A program made the position numbers and the translations under genes. Positions 35,611 through 44,451 of a stretch of DNA of 52,870 nucleotides are shown piece by piece; position 1 is the stretch's first letter, and every line of letters begins with the position of its first letter. This DNA comes from Novosphingobium sp. B 225 (GTDB lineage Bacteria; Pseudomonadota; Alphaproteobacteria; Sphingomonadales; Sphingomonadaceae): NCBI RefSeq assembly GCF_002198665.1, contig NZ_MWLM01000070.1, positions 36,913 through 89,782 of the forward strand. The letters run 5' to 3'. The notes beneath the pieces were generated by a model, which worked only from the letters and a program-made list of their open reading frames with translations, did not search any database and had not been told where the DNA came from.

Positions 35611-36177
35611 TCAGCCGATCTTGACGACAGTGTCGGAAGTAAATTCGTAGGGCGGCACTTCCAGGTTCTTGGGAGCCGGACCCTTGCGGATGCGCGCGGC
35701 CGTATCATAGGACGAGCCGTGGCATGGGCAGAAATACCCGCCGAACTCACCTTTGACCTCACCTTCGCCCGCGCCTTGCGGCACGCAGCCCAGGTGGGTG
35801 CAGACGCCCATGGTGATCAGCCAGTTTTCATGGCCTTCCTTGGTGCGTTCGGCCAGAGTCTGCGGGTCGCGCAGGCTGGTGACGTCCACCGCGTTCGCTT
35901 CTTCGATTTCCTTGGCCGTCAAGGAACGGATGAACAGCGGCTGCTTGCGAAAGATACGCTTGATAGTCTGGCCGGGCTGGACCGCACTGATATCGACCTC
36001 AGTCGAGCTTTCAGCCAGCACGTCGGCCGAAGGGGCCATCTGGCTGATCAGCGGGTAAACCAGCGAAACGCCGCCGATTCCGGCCGCGCTTACCGCAGCG
36101 ATATTGATGAAATCGCGCCGACGAACCCCTTCGCCGCCTTCCGCGGCCGGAGTGTCGGTGCCAGCATCTTGTGCCAT
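35611..36177 (-). CDS. petA: Rieske iron-sulfur subunit of the bc1 complex
   Basis: 188 residues. A twin-arginine signal-anchor ([20 protein letters not shown], about 18-40) places the soluble head in the periplasm. The 2Fe-2S ligands are in CTHLGC and CPCHGSSYD. The start MAQDAGTDT is chosen over a 20-codon extension because AGGATAGG precedes it and the Tat motif is then at the expected distance. First gene of petABC; its promoter must lie in the 239-bp gap upstream. Confidence 0.95.
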   Translation of the reverse strand: MAQDAGTDTPAAEGGEGVRRRDFINIAAVSAAGIGGVSLVYPLISQMAPSADVLAESSTEVDISAVQPGQTIKRIFRKQPLFIRSLTAKEIEEANAVDVTSLRDPQTLAERTKEGHENWLITMGVCTHLGCVPQGAGEGEVKGEFGGYFCPCHGSSYDTAARIRKGPAPKNLEVPPYEFTSDTVVKIG

Positions 36178-36416
36178 GGTCGAACCTATCCTGCTCTTTG
36201 CCGGAATTCCCGCAGAGGCCCCTTGCACCTGCGACAACCCGCACCAAATCCTGTCTTCGGGGCGTTAAGCCGCAATAGCCTGAAACCCCCCTGGACCAAC
36301 CGCGCATGCGCCACGCAACGCAGGGCGCGCGAACGGTTTGGGGGGCCTGATAGACGCGAAGGGCCGCGCTGCCAACAGCGTTTTTTACACCAATTGTGGA
36401 GCTTTTCGCAGAGCGC
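36178..36416. other. intergenic region between pgeF and petA, with an orphan hairpin-T6 element
   Basis: No gene is visible. It should hold the petABC promoter, but I see no convincing -35/-10 pair. On the plus strand CGCTG-CCAA-CAGCG followed by TTTTTT (36367-36386) has terminator form, although no plus-strand gene precedes it. Confidence 0.45.
36367..36386 (+). terminator. orphan terminator-like hairpin
   Basis: A 5-bp stem CGCTG/CAGCG with a CCAA loop and six Ts, in plus orientation, opposite to both flanking genes. It could end a short unannotated plus-strand RNA from within 36178-36366; otherwise it may be a chance match or part of the petABC leader. Confidence 0.4.
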
Positions 36417-37184
36417 TCAGGCAAGCCCGATCAGGCTGATCTGCCGACCGTAATTCGCTTCGTTGTGATGGGTTGCGCGGCGGTAGCTGAAGAAGCGCTC
36501 TGGAGCGGGATAGGTGTCGAGTGCAAGCCGCTCAACCCGCCGAATTCCGGCATTCTGGAGCCTGGCGGCAACATAGAGCTCCAGATCAAACTGGTAATGG
36601 TCCGCCCGTCCGGCAGCGAAGCAATGCGCGGATTCGGCGTTGTTCGCCACGAACCGATCCCGAAACGCGGCGTCCACTTCATAGCTCGGCTGAGCGATGC
36701 AGGGTCCAATCGCAGCGCTGATTCGTTCACGGCGCGCGCCAAGGGCCTCCATTGCCGCGAGCGTCTGATCGGTCACCCCGGCGACCGCGCCTTTCCACCC
36801 GGCGTGGGCCGCACCGACGACGCCGGCCTCCGGATCGGCCAGCAGCACCGGGGCACAATCCGCAGTGACGATACCGAGCAGCAGGCCCGGCTGATCGGTA
36901 ACCAGCGCATCGGCATGCGGTCGCTCTGCATCGGGCCAGGGTGCGCGTGCCACCACACATTCCGGAGAATGAACCTGATAGACCGTTGCGAGCCGCGCCC
37001 CTGGCGATACCGCCGCTACAGCCAGCGCGCGATTGGCCTGGACCGCCCCGTCTTCATCCCCGGCACCAAGTCCGACATTGAGCCCGGCGACCAGCCCGGT
37101 CGACACACCGCCGCGCCGTCCAAGGAAGCCGTGCGGCACTGCGGCCAGCACCTCGGCGCGAAACACTTCCACTGCTTCAGCCAA
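36417..37184 (-). CDS. pgeF: laccase-domain protein (PgeF/YfiH family)
   Basis: 255 residues. The metal-ligand set of the family is intact: His in YQVHSPECVV, Cys in VTADCAPVLLAD and His in AAHAGWKGAV. Formerly called polyphenol oxidase; members act on peptidoglycan fragments (PgeF) or purine nucleosides. The frame starts at TTG (37184) overlapping the pepN stop by 8 bp, giving MAEAVEVFRAEVL; a GTG five codons later (VEVFRAEV) is an alternative and no strong ribosome site decides. Co-transcribed with pepN. Confidence 0.9.
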   Translation of the reverse strand: MAEAVEVFRAEVLAAVPHGFLGRRGGVSTGLVAGLNVGLGAGDEDGAVQANRALAVAAVSPGARLATVYQVHSPECVVARAPWPDAERPHADALVTDQPGLLLGIVTADCAPVLLADPEAGVVGAAHAGWKGAVAGVTDQTLAAMEALGARRERISAAIGPCIAQPSYEVDAAFRDRFVANNAESAHCFAAGRADHYQFDLELYVAARLQNAGIRRVERLALDTYPAPERFFSYRRATHHNEANYGRQISLIGLA

Positions 37185-39792
37185 GGCTCTTGCTCACTTG
37201 TTCAAAGGTGTCCTTCGACAGTCCCGGTGCCGCGAGGATTCGCTCAAGCTCGGCGCGCATCAGCGCCGAACGGCCCGGCTCGATCCGCTTCCACCGCCCC
37301 AAGGGTGCAACAAACCGTGCGGCAGTCTGCGCGTTGACCGGATCGAGCGCGAGGATGAGATCGGCAATGATCCGGTATCCTTCCCCGCTAGCCACATGAA
37401 ACGCGCCGGGGTTCACCGCCATGGCCATGTAGAGCGCACGAACGCGGTTGGGATTGGTCATGGTGAAGTCCGGATGACAGGCCAGCGCCTTGACATGGCC
37501 AAGCACCTGCGGGCTGAGCGACCCGGCTTGGAGTGAAAACCACTTGTCGATCACCAGGGCATTACCGGCGAAGCGCTGGTGGAAATGGGCCAGCCGATCT
37601 TCACGCAGCGGAGTGTCGAGCCCGCACAGCACCATCAGGGCTCCTTGCCGGTCCGTCATGTTGTCGGCCGCATCATATTGGGCCGCAGCGAGGATGGCAG
37701 CTTCGTCCGGAGCCCCGGCAGCGAGATAGACCAGCGCCTGGGTCTTGAGCTTGCGGCTGCCCCGCGCCGCTGCGCTAAGGCTGTAGGGCACCGCGCTGGC
37801 CCGCGCATGCAGTTCTCGCAGCTCTGCCTTGAGGCTGGCACCAAGCCAGGCCTTCAGCGCCTCACGCTCGGCATGGATCGCACCCGGATCGGCAACGAGA
37901 AACTGTTCGGCCAGATAGGCTTCACCCGGCAGGATCATCAGTTCGCCGCGCATCAGATCGTCGAGCCCCGGATCACCGATCACTGCCGCCAGCGCCCCCC
38001 GGATCGCTTCGCGCCCGGCCTGCTTCTCGGCATCGCACAGCGTCCCGCCGCCGATTACCGCGACCAGATGCTGGACAACCAGCTGCTGCATCGCCTCATA
38101 GCGCGCAAACGGATCGTCATCCTGCGCCGCCAGGAACACCAGATCGGCGCTCGCCAGGTCGGCATCGATCGCCACAGGTGCGGAGAAACCCCGGTTGATC
38201 GACAGCACCGGGCGTTCGCCGAATCCGGTAAAGGTAAAGCTCGCCTGCGGCTCGTTCAGCGTAATCAGTTGTTCGCCGTGGTGTTTTCCGGTCTTGCGAT
38301 CGAACAGCGCGATCCGCAGCGGGATCACCATCGGCTGCTTTTCACTTTGGCCGGGGGTCGGCGGCACCGTTTGTTTCAGCGTCAACGTGGCCACATCGCC
38401 GCAATGCGTCAGCCGCGCTTCGACTTTGGGAGTGCCGGCTTGCGAATACCAGCGGCGGAACTGCGCCAGATCGAGCCCTGCGCCCTGCTCCATCGCCAGG
38501 ACGAAGTCTTCACAGGTCGCCGCTTCGCCATCGTGCCGCTCAAAGTAGAGATCGGTGCCTTGCCGGAACCGCTCGGGCCCGGCCATGGTCCGCATCATCC
38601 GGATCACTTCCGCGCCCTTGTTATAGACGGTGGCGGTATAGAAGTTGGAAATTTCCTGAAAGCTGTCAGGCCGGATCGGGTGGGCCAGCGGCCCGCTGTC
38701 TTCGGGGAACTGGGCAGAGCGCAGCACCCGCACATCCTCGATCCGCTTGACCGCTTCGCTGCCCATGTCCTGGCTGAACAGCTGGTCACGCAGCACGGTG
38801 AAGCCTTCCTTGAGGCTCAGTTGGAACCAGTCACGGCAGGTCACGCGGTTGCCCGACCAGTTGTGGAAATATTCGTGCGCGACCACGCCTTCGATCCCGT
38901 CATAATCGAGGTCGGTCGCGGTATCGGGATCGGCCAGAATGTAACGGGTGTTGAAGACGTTGAGCCCTTTGTTCTCCATCGCACCCATGTTGAAATCGGA
39001 CACGGCGACGATGTTGAACAGGTCCAGATCGTATTCCCGCCCGAACACCTCTTCGTCCCACTTCATGCTGGCCTTGAGCGCAGCCATGGCATGCTGAGTG
39101 CGATCCTGATCGCCATCGCGCACCCAGATATTGAGATCGACCGTGCGGCCCGAACAGGTGACGAAGGTATCATGGTTGGCAACCAGATCGCCCGCTACCA
39201 GCGCAAACAGGTAGCTCGGCTTGGGCCAGGGATCGTGCCATTCGGCCCAATGCAGGCCGTCTGCGCCTTCACCCCGGGCGGTGCAATTGCCGTTGGACAG
39301 CAACACCGGGAACAGATCCCTGGGTCCTTCCATCCGCACGGTATAGACCGACAGCACATCGGGCCGGTCCGGGAAGAAAGTGATCCGGCGGAACCCTTCG
39401 GCCTCGCACTGGGTGCACAGCATTCCGTTTGAGGCATAGAGCCCCATCAGCTGGGTATTGGCTTTGGGATCGATCAGAGTTTCGATCCTTACATTGTGCG
39501 CCTCGCCGGGCAGGTCGATTAGCAGATCGTCGCCCTCCATCCGCCAAGCATTGCTGAGCAGGCCGTCGATCCAGACACCCTGCGCGGTCAGCCCGTCACC
39601 GTTCAGCCGCAGCGGACCTTCGCCGGCCCCGGCCGGGTTGCGCGTGACATCAAGGCTGGCCTGAACCCGGGTCGCTTCGATGCCCAGCGCGAAGTTCAGC
39701 CGGGTTTGCGGGATCAGCCATTCGGGCGGCGCATAGTCTGCGCGGTAAATCACCTGGGGCGGGGCGGGAATCTGGAGGCTGGCGTCGATCAT
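37177..39792 (-). CDS. pepN: aminopeptidase N (M1 family)
   Basis: 871 residues, the full proteobacterial PepN length. The exopeptidase motif GAMENKGLNVF and the zinc site VAHEYFHNWSGNRVTCRDWFQLSLKEG (HEXXH plus the downstream Glu) are intact. The N-terminal beta domain starts IYRADYAPPEWLIPQTRL and the C-terminal helical domain carries the regulatory cap. It removes N-terminal residues from peptides in the cytosol. The start MIDASLQIPAPPQ is chosen over a 25-codon extension that would reach past the divergent M48 gene's leader. pgeF follows in overlap. Confidence 0.94.
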   Translation of the reverse strand: MIDASLQIPAPPQVIYRADYAPPEWLIPQTRLNFALGIEATRVQASLDVTRNPAGAGEGPLRLNGDGLTAQGVWIDGLLSNAWRMEGDDLLIDLPGEAHNVRIETLIDPKANTQLMGLYASNGMLCTQCEAEGFRRITFFPDRPDVLSVYTVRMEGPRDLFPVLLSNGNCTARGEGADGLHWAEWHDPWPKPSYLFALVAGDLVANHDTFVTCSGRTVDLNIWVRDGDQDRTQHAMAALKASMKWDEEVFGREYDLDLFNIVAVSDFNMGAMENKGLNVFNTRYILADPDTATDLDYDGIEGVVAHEYFHNWSGNRVTCRDWFQLSLKEGFTVLRDQLFSQDMGSEAVKRIEDVRVLRSAQFPEDSGPLAHPIRPDSFQEISNFYTATVYNKGAEVIRMMRTMAGPERFRQGTDLYFERHDGEAATCEDFVLAMEQGAGLDLAQFRRWYSQAGTPKVEARLTHCGDVATLTLKQTVPPTPGQSEKQPMVIPLRIALFDRKTGKHHGEQLITLNEPQASFTFTGFGERPVLSINRGFSAPVAIDADLASADLVFLAAQDDDPFARYEAMQQLVVQHLVAVIGGGTLCDAEKQAGREAIRGALAAVIGDPGLDDLMRGELMILPGEAYLAEQFLVADPGAIHAEREALKAWLGASLKAELRELHARASAVPYSLSAAARGSRKLKTQALVYLAAGAPDEAAILAAAQYDAADNMTDRQGALMVLCGLDTPLREDRLAHFHQRFAGNALVIDKWFSLQAGSLSPQVLGHVKALACHPDFTMTNPNRVRALYMAMAVNPGAFHVASGEGYRIIADLILALDPVNAQTAARFVAPLGRWKRIEPGRSALMRAELERILAAPGLSKDTFEQVSKSLG

Positions 39793-39904
39793 GCCCCTGT
39801 CTACCGGGGCAAGGGGGCCATGGCCAAGGGCATTGTTGCACTTGACAGTCCGGCGAGCACGCTCCACCCGTATTAGTCAGATAAGACAGGTGGGGATTAC
39901 GCCG

Positions 39905-41203
39905 ATGCAGAAACGCCGAATTGCCCTCTCGCTCGCCGCTTTGGCCGCACTGGCCCTGCCGGGGCTGGCCCATGCCCAGAGCTTCGATGTCGAAGCCGCG
40001 ACGCGGGCCTATCTCGATACGCTGCAAGGTGCAGCGCGGGCCAAGTCAGACGCTTATTTCGAAGGCGGCTATTGGCTGATCCTGTGGGGTGCGCTGGTTT
40101 CGTTCCTGACCGATGCACTGATGTTGCGGTTTCGCATCTCCGCCTGGGTGCGCGACAAGGTTTCGGGCCGGTTCGCGCGGCCCAACCTGGTGGTCTGGGG
40201 GACGGCGCTGCTCTATGGGCTGTGGGGCTCGATAGTGACCTTTCCCTGGGCAATTTACACCGGTTTCCTGCGGGAACAGCAGTATGGCCTGATGAACCAG
40301 AGCTTTGGTGGCTGGCTGGGTGACCAGATTACCGCCACGGCAATCTCGCTGGTGTTCTTTCCGCTGATGGTCGTGGCAATCTATGCCGTAATCCGCCGCT
40401 TTCCCAGGAACTGGTGGATGCTGGCGACCGGCGTAGTGCTGTTCTTCGTCATGCTGGGCGCGCTGATCGCCCCCGTTTATATCGCGCCCCTGTTCAACAA
40501 ATACACCGAACTGCCTGCCGGGCCGGTGCGTGACCGGATCGTCGCCATGGCCAAATCGCGCGATGTTCCGGCCGAGCACATTTACCTGTTCGACGCTTCG
40601 AAGCAGACCAAGCGGATTTCCGCCAATGTCAGCGGCCTGGGACCGACGATCCGGATCAGCCTGAACGACAATCTGCTCAACCGCACCACTCTGCCCGAAA
40701 CGGCAGCGGTGATGGGGCATGAAATGGGTCACTATGTGCTGGGCCATGTCTGGCGCGGAATTCTGGTGATGTCGCTGTTGGCGGCACTGGTGTTCTTCGC
40801 GATTTCTCGCGCAGCGCCAGCCCTGATCGCCCGCTATGGCGAACGGTGGGGCGTGCGAGACCTGGCCGATCCGGCTTCGATGCCGGTGTTCGGAATGTTG
40901 CTGGCTATGGCGGGCCTGCTGGTCACCCCGATCACCAACACGCTGGTGCGCGTCAACGAAAGCGATGCCGATGCCTTTGGCCTGGATGTGGCGCGCGAGC
41001 CCGATGGCTTTGCCCTGACCGCAATGAAGCTGTCCGAATACCGCAAGATCGAACCCGGCCCGATCGAGGAAATGCTGTTCTTCGATCACCCGTCGGGCGC
41101 AACGCGGGTGCGGATGTCGATGCAGTGGAAGAAGGATCATGTGCCCGGCGCACAGATGGTCGTGCCGCCACCGATGCAGCAGGATCAGCCCGAAGCGAAG
41201 TGA
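39905..41203 (+). CDS. M48 family metallopeptidase (Ste24/CAAX-protease-like)
   Basis: 432 residues: a signal-like N-terminus (LAALAALALPGLAHAQ), several membrane helices and a zinc site VMGHEMGHYVLGH near residue 275 with the third ligand in ESDADAFGLDVAREP. The stretch LFDASKQTKRISANVSGLG is diagnostic for the Ste24 branch, whose eukaryotic members process prenylated proteins; bacterial homologues degrade membrane proteins or have unknown targets. The start is favoured by GGTGGGG upstream. It shares a GTGA overlap with the following SDR gene. Confidence 0.92.
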   Translation: MQKRRIALSLAALAALALPGLAHAQSFDVEAATRAYLDTLQGAARAKSDAYFEGGYWLILWGALVSFLTDALMLRFRISAWVRDKVSGRFARPNLVVWGTALLYGLWGSIVTFPWAIYTGFLREQQYGLMNQSFGGWLGDQITATAISLVFFPLMVVAIYAVIRRFPRNWWMLATGVVLFFVMLGALIAPVYIAPLFNKYTELPAGPVRDRIVAMAKSRDVPAEHIYLFDASKQTKRISANVSGLGPTIRISLNDNLLNRTTLPETAAVMGHEMGHYVLGHVWRGILVMSLLAALVFFAISRAAPALIARYGERWGVRDLADPASMPVFGMLLAMAGLLVTPITNTLVRVNESDADAFGLDVAREPDGFALTAMKLSEYRKIEPGPIEEMLFFDHPSGATRVRMSMQWKKDHVPGAQMVVPPPMQQDQPEAK

Positions 41204-42006
41204 AGCCCCGCTTTTTCATCTTCGGGCTGGGCTATAGCGCCACCCGGCTTGCAGGCGCGCTGGAACAGCAAGGCTGGGACGTCGTCTCGACCGGCCGGTC
41301 GGGAACGCTGCGCTTTGAAGACGCGGGCAATGTCCGCCTGGCCCTGGCCGATGCCAGCCACGTGCTGAGTTCGGTCCCGCCATCGGGCGAAGGCTGCGAT
41401 CCGGTGCTGGATGCCTATGGCGGCGGCCTCGCCGGCAAAGTGCTGCTCTACCTGTCATCGACCGGGGTCTATGGCGACACCGGCGGGGCCTGGGTCGATG
41501 AAAGCGCCGCCATCGGGCAAGGCCGCCGCACCGCGCGGGCCGAGACTGATGCCCAGTGGCTGGCGCGCGGCGCGCGGGTGCTGCGGCTGCCGGGAATCTA
41601 TGGCCCGGGCCGCTCCGCGCTGGAGCGGGTACGTGAAAGGCGGGCCCACCGGATCGACTTGCCGGGGCAGGTGTTCAGCCGGGTCCACGTGGATGACATC
41701 GTCAGCGGTGCCATGGCCGCGCTGGACGCTCCTGCCGGGGCCTACAACCTGGCCGATGATGCACCGTGCAGCCAGAATGCGGTGATCGAGGAGGCTTGCC
41801 GCTTGCTCAGCCTGGCCCCGCCGCCGGTGCAGACGCTGGACGAAGCCGGGCTCGGCCCGATGGCCCGCGCATTCTATGCGGAAAACCGCCGGGTTGCGAA
41901 TGGCAAGGCCAAGCGGGTGCTGGGCTGGCAGCCGCGCTATCCGACCTACCGCGAAGGGTTAGCCGCGTGCCTCGCGGCCGCCCAGCGCGATCAGCAGGCC
42001 GGATAG
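41200..42006 (+). CDS. NAD(P)-binding SDR family protein (YeeZ-like)
   Basis: 268 residues with an extended-SDR Rossmann fold: FIFGLGYSATRLAGAL at the N-terminus, LYLSSTGVYGDTGG with the catalytic-type Ser and Tyr, RLPGIYGPGR and the C-terminal VLGWQPRYPTYREGL. Many proteins of this type are annotated as nucleoside-diphosphate-sugar epimerases, but the short form resembles YeeZ, whose substrate is unknown. The start is a GTG inside the M48 stop (GTGA). Its 3' end overlaps the convergent EamA gene by 48 bp. Confidence 0.85.
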   Translation: MKPRFFIFGLGYSATRLAGALEQQGWDVVSTGRSGTLRFEDAGNVRLALADASHVLSSVPPSGEGCDPVLDAYGGGLAGKVLLYLSSTGVYGDTGGAWVDESAAIGQGRRTARAETDAQWLARGARVLRLPGIYGPGRSALERVRERRAHRIDLPGQVFSRVHVDDIVSGAMAALDAPAGAYNLADDAPCSQNAVIEEACRLLSLAPPPVQTLDEAGLGPMARAFYAENRRVANGKAKRVLGWQPRYPTYREGLAACLAAAQRDQQAG

Positions 42007-42861
42007 GGCCAGAACCGAACCCGCCGCGGCCAGTGCGGTCCAGCGGTAGCCTTCGAACGCGGTCGACAGCGCCATGGCCACCACCGGCACCAGCACGCCA
42101 TTGTAGGCCGCTTTGCCCGGCCCCCAATCGCGGATCAGCGCAAAATACAAAGGAAAGGTGACCACCGATCCGATCAGCGCGAGATAGACCACGCCCCAGA
42201 CATATTGCGGGCGCGGATCGAACTGCGGAGCGCCGGTTGTGACCCAGGCAAACAGTGCATCGGCCAATGTGCCCCAGACCATCGCCCAGCCGATCAGCGG
42301 CACGGCCGGCTGACGCCGCGCCAGCGGTCCGGCCAGCAAGACATTGGAAGTGGAAGCACAAAGCAGCGCGCCGCAGACCAGGGCCGCGCCGGTCAGCACA
42401 GCCTCGCCCGCTGGCGCGGCGCGGTATTCATGGATCAGCAGCATGGCGATGCCGCCGAGCGCCACGGCGCTGCCCGCCAGGAACCGCGCAGTCATCCGCG
42501 CGCCCAGAAACACCCGCGCCAGCACCGCATTGGGCACCAGCAGCAGCGCGAACATCACCGCGACCAGACCCGACGCGAGGTAGTGTTCCGAACGGTAGAC
42601 CAGCTGGAAATTGCCAAAGAACTGGAACAGCCCGACCATCAGAGCAAGCCGCATCGCCGCCGGTTCCAGCCACAGGGGATCGCGCCGCACCAGCGCCAGG
42701 GCAAACATGCCGATCGCGGCAAGCAGGAACCGCCAGGTTACAGTCCAGCCTAGCGGAACGGCGCTGATCTGGTCCTTGATCACCAGCCAGGTCGATCCCC
42801 AGATCAGCGCGATCAGCAGGAAGGCGGCGACCGAACTGGCGTTACCGCGCGCAGCGCTCAC
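41959..42861 (-). CDS. EamA/DMT family transporter
   Basis: 300 residues and ten predicted membrane helices in two EamA repeats (FLLIALIWGSTWLVIKDQI opens the first; GWAMVWGTLADALFAWV the second). These drug/metabolite exporters move amino acids or small metabolites; substrate not readable. The start is a GTG overlapping the ltaE stop (GTGA), better supported than a distant ATG 18 codons upstream inside ltaE. It shares a 48-bp convergent coding overlap with the SDR gene. Confidence 0.88.
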   Translation of the reverse strand: MSAARGNASSVAAFLLIALIWGSTWLVIKDQISAVPLGWTVTWRFLLAAIGMFALALVRRDPLWLEPAAMRLALMVGLFQFFGNFQLVYRSEHYLASGLVAVMFALLLVPNAVLARVFLGARMTARFLAGSAVALGGIAMLLIHEYRAAPAGEAVLTGAALVCGALLCASTSNVLLAGPLARRQPAVPLIGWAMVWGTLADALFAWVTTGAPQFDPRPQYVWGVVYLALIGSVVTFPLYFALIRDWGPGKAAYNGVLVPVVAMALSTAFEGYRWTALAAAGSVLALSGLLIALGGREARG

Positions 42862-43859
42862 AGCGCGGCGATCGCGCGGGCCAGCGCCTGGACATGTTCG
42901 GCGCGGGCATTCCACGCCGTGACCAGCCGCGCCGCGTCTGCGCCCCAGTCATAAAAGGAGAAGCCCTGCGCGCGCAGCGCCTCACGCTCCGCCGGGGACA
43001 GATGCAGGAACACCTCGTTCGCCTCAACCGGATAGAGCAGCCGCCCCGCCGCCGCCGTGGCCAGTTCCTGCGCCGCGGCATTGGCCGCGCGGGCATTGGC
43101 CAGCCACAGGTCCTGATCAAGCATGGCAAGCAGTTGCGCGGCCATGAACCGCCCCTTGGATTGCAGATGCCCGGCGCGTTTGCGGCGCAGACGCGCCAGA
43201 TCGGCGAGGCTTTCATCGAAAAAGACGATCGCCTCCGCGCTCATCGCTCCGTTCTTGACGCAGCCGAAGCTGAGCGCATCGGCTCCCAGGCAGGCCACGC
43301 GCGGGCTGCACCCCAGCGAGGCGACGGCATTTCCGAACCGCGCACCATCGATATGCAGTTTCAGCCCAGCCGCGCGCGCTGCTCCGGCCACCTCGGCCAG
43401 TTCATCAGGCTTGTAGGTCAGACCATATTCGCTGGCCTGGGTGATCGACAGGGCGTGGGCCTGAACCTGATGGACATCATTGCGGATCGTGCCCAGCACT
43501 GAGCGGATCGCCGCGCCATCCAGCTTTGCGCCGGGCCCGTCGCCCAGCAGCAGCTTTGCCCCGTGGGTGTAAAAACCGGGGGCGCCGCATTCATCCGTCT
43601 CGATATGAGCCTCGCTGTGGCAGATCACGCCGCCGTGCGGCGGGACCATAGTTGCCAGTGCCAGGCAGTTCGCCGCCGTTCCCGTGGCCACCCACAGCAC
43701 CGCGCAGCTTTGTTCAAACAGTGCAGAAAATCGTTCATCAAGCGCCTGGCTCAGCCTGTCACCGTCATAGGGCGGCTGAGCAGCGTCGGCCGCCTGCATG
43801 GCGGCCCAGACCTGTGGGTGAACGGGAGCGGCATTGTCGGACAGGAATTGCATCACCAT
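42858..43859 (-). CDS. ltaE: low-specificity L-threonine aldolase
   Basis: 333 residues, fold-type I PLP enzyme that splits threonine or allo-threonine to glycine and acetaldehyde. Seen: FLSDNAAPVHPQV (family opening), LKLHIDGARFGNA with the PLP-binding Asp, and SFGCVKNGAMSAE with the Schiff-base Lys near residue 203. The ATG at 43853 (MQFLSDN) is an alternative. Downstream overlap with an amino-acid/metabolite exporter suggests co-regulation. Confidence 0.93.
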   Translation of the reverse strand: MVMQFLSDNAAPVHPQVWAAMQAADAAQPPYDGDRLSQALDERFSALFEQSCAVLWVATGTAANCLALATMVPPHGGVICHSEAHIETDECGAPGFYTHGAKLLLGDGPGAKLDGAAIRSVLGTIRNDVHQVQAHALSITQASEYGLTYKPDELAEVAGAARAAGLKLHIDGARFGNAVASLGCSPRVACLGADALSFGCVKNGAMSAEAIVFFDESLADLARLRRKRAGHLQSKGRFMAAQLLAMLDQDLWLANARAANAAAQELATAAAGRLLYPVEANEVFLHLSPAEREALRAQGFSFYDWGADAARLVTAWNARAEHVQALARAIAAL

Positions 43860-43908
43860 CTTGATGGAGCGCGGGTGCCCTCCGCGTCAAGCTTGCAGGA
43901 GAGCGGCA

Positions 43909-44217
43909 ATGGACCAGGATCAAGTCTCGATCACCCGCCATGGCAATGCCGAACGCGGCGAATACCATGCCCATGTCCCTGGTGCGGCGTCAGTCGGGCG
44001 GCTTACCTGGGTGCGGCGCGATGATCCGGCTGGTCCGGTGCGCGTGGCCGATCACACTCTGGTGCCCCGCGAAATCGGGGGGCGCGGCGTGGCGGCCCGG
44101 CTGGTGGAGGCCTTGATCGCCGATGCCCAGGCCCAGCAGTTCAGGATCGATCCGGCATGCAGCTATGTCGCCGCCGCTTTCGATCGCCATCCCGACTGGG
44201 CGGGGCTGCGGGCATAG
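43909..44217 (+). CDS. GNAT-type N-acetyltransferase (YjdJ-like)
   Basis: 102 residues, short Gcn5-like domain with DHTLVPREIGGRGVAARLVEALIADAQ (acetyl-CoA loop, R-x-x-G-x-G/A form) and the closing PACSYVAAAFDRHPDWAGL. Small YjdJ/GtnA-like proteins have uncertain substrates. CAGGAGAG lies before the ATG. It is divergent from ltaE. Confidence 0.88.
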   Translation: MDQDQVSITRHGNAERGEYHAHVPGAASVGRLTWVRRDDPAGPVRVADHTLVPREIGGRGVAARLVEALIADAQAQQFRIDPACSYVAAAFDRHPDWAGLRA

Positions 44218-44309
44218 ACAATGGTTACGCTGTGAACCATGTCCCGCAGGGCTATTGCTTAGGTCAGCGTTAACCGGCCGGGTGCAGGGTCCGCCGTCAG
44301 GAGGATGCC

Positions 44310-44447
44310 GTGCGTTACGTCTTCTATGCCATGGCTGCCGTGGCCGGGCTTTATGTCTGGATCCACAACACCGCCGATGGCCGCGCCGTGCTAAGAAAGC
44401 TCGATACTCCAGCGGCTGGAAGCCCGCGCGCGGCCCGGCCGGATTAA
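44310..44447 (+). CDS. small membrane protein, 45 residues
   Basis: A GTG start with a strong AGGAGG five bases upstream. The product is MRYVFYAMAAVAGLYVWIHN at the start (one membrane helix), followed by a charged tail ending RAARPD. There is no predicted function and no family I recognise. The spacing and ribosome site make it credible as a real gene despite its size. It ends 5 bp from the convergent ppk2 gene. Confidence 0.65.
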   Translation: MRYVFYAMAAVAGLYVWIHNTADGRAVLRKLDTPAAGSPRAARPD

Positions 44448-44451
44448 ATGA

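Noticed and set aside
37579..39432. 617-residue open frame opposite pepN
   Set aside because: Shadow of pepN, which has intact HEXXH and GAMEN motifs.
39842..39880. TTGACA followed by TATTAG upstream of the M48 gene as a promoter
   Set aside because: The spacer is 23 bp, too long for a sigma-70 promoter.
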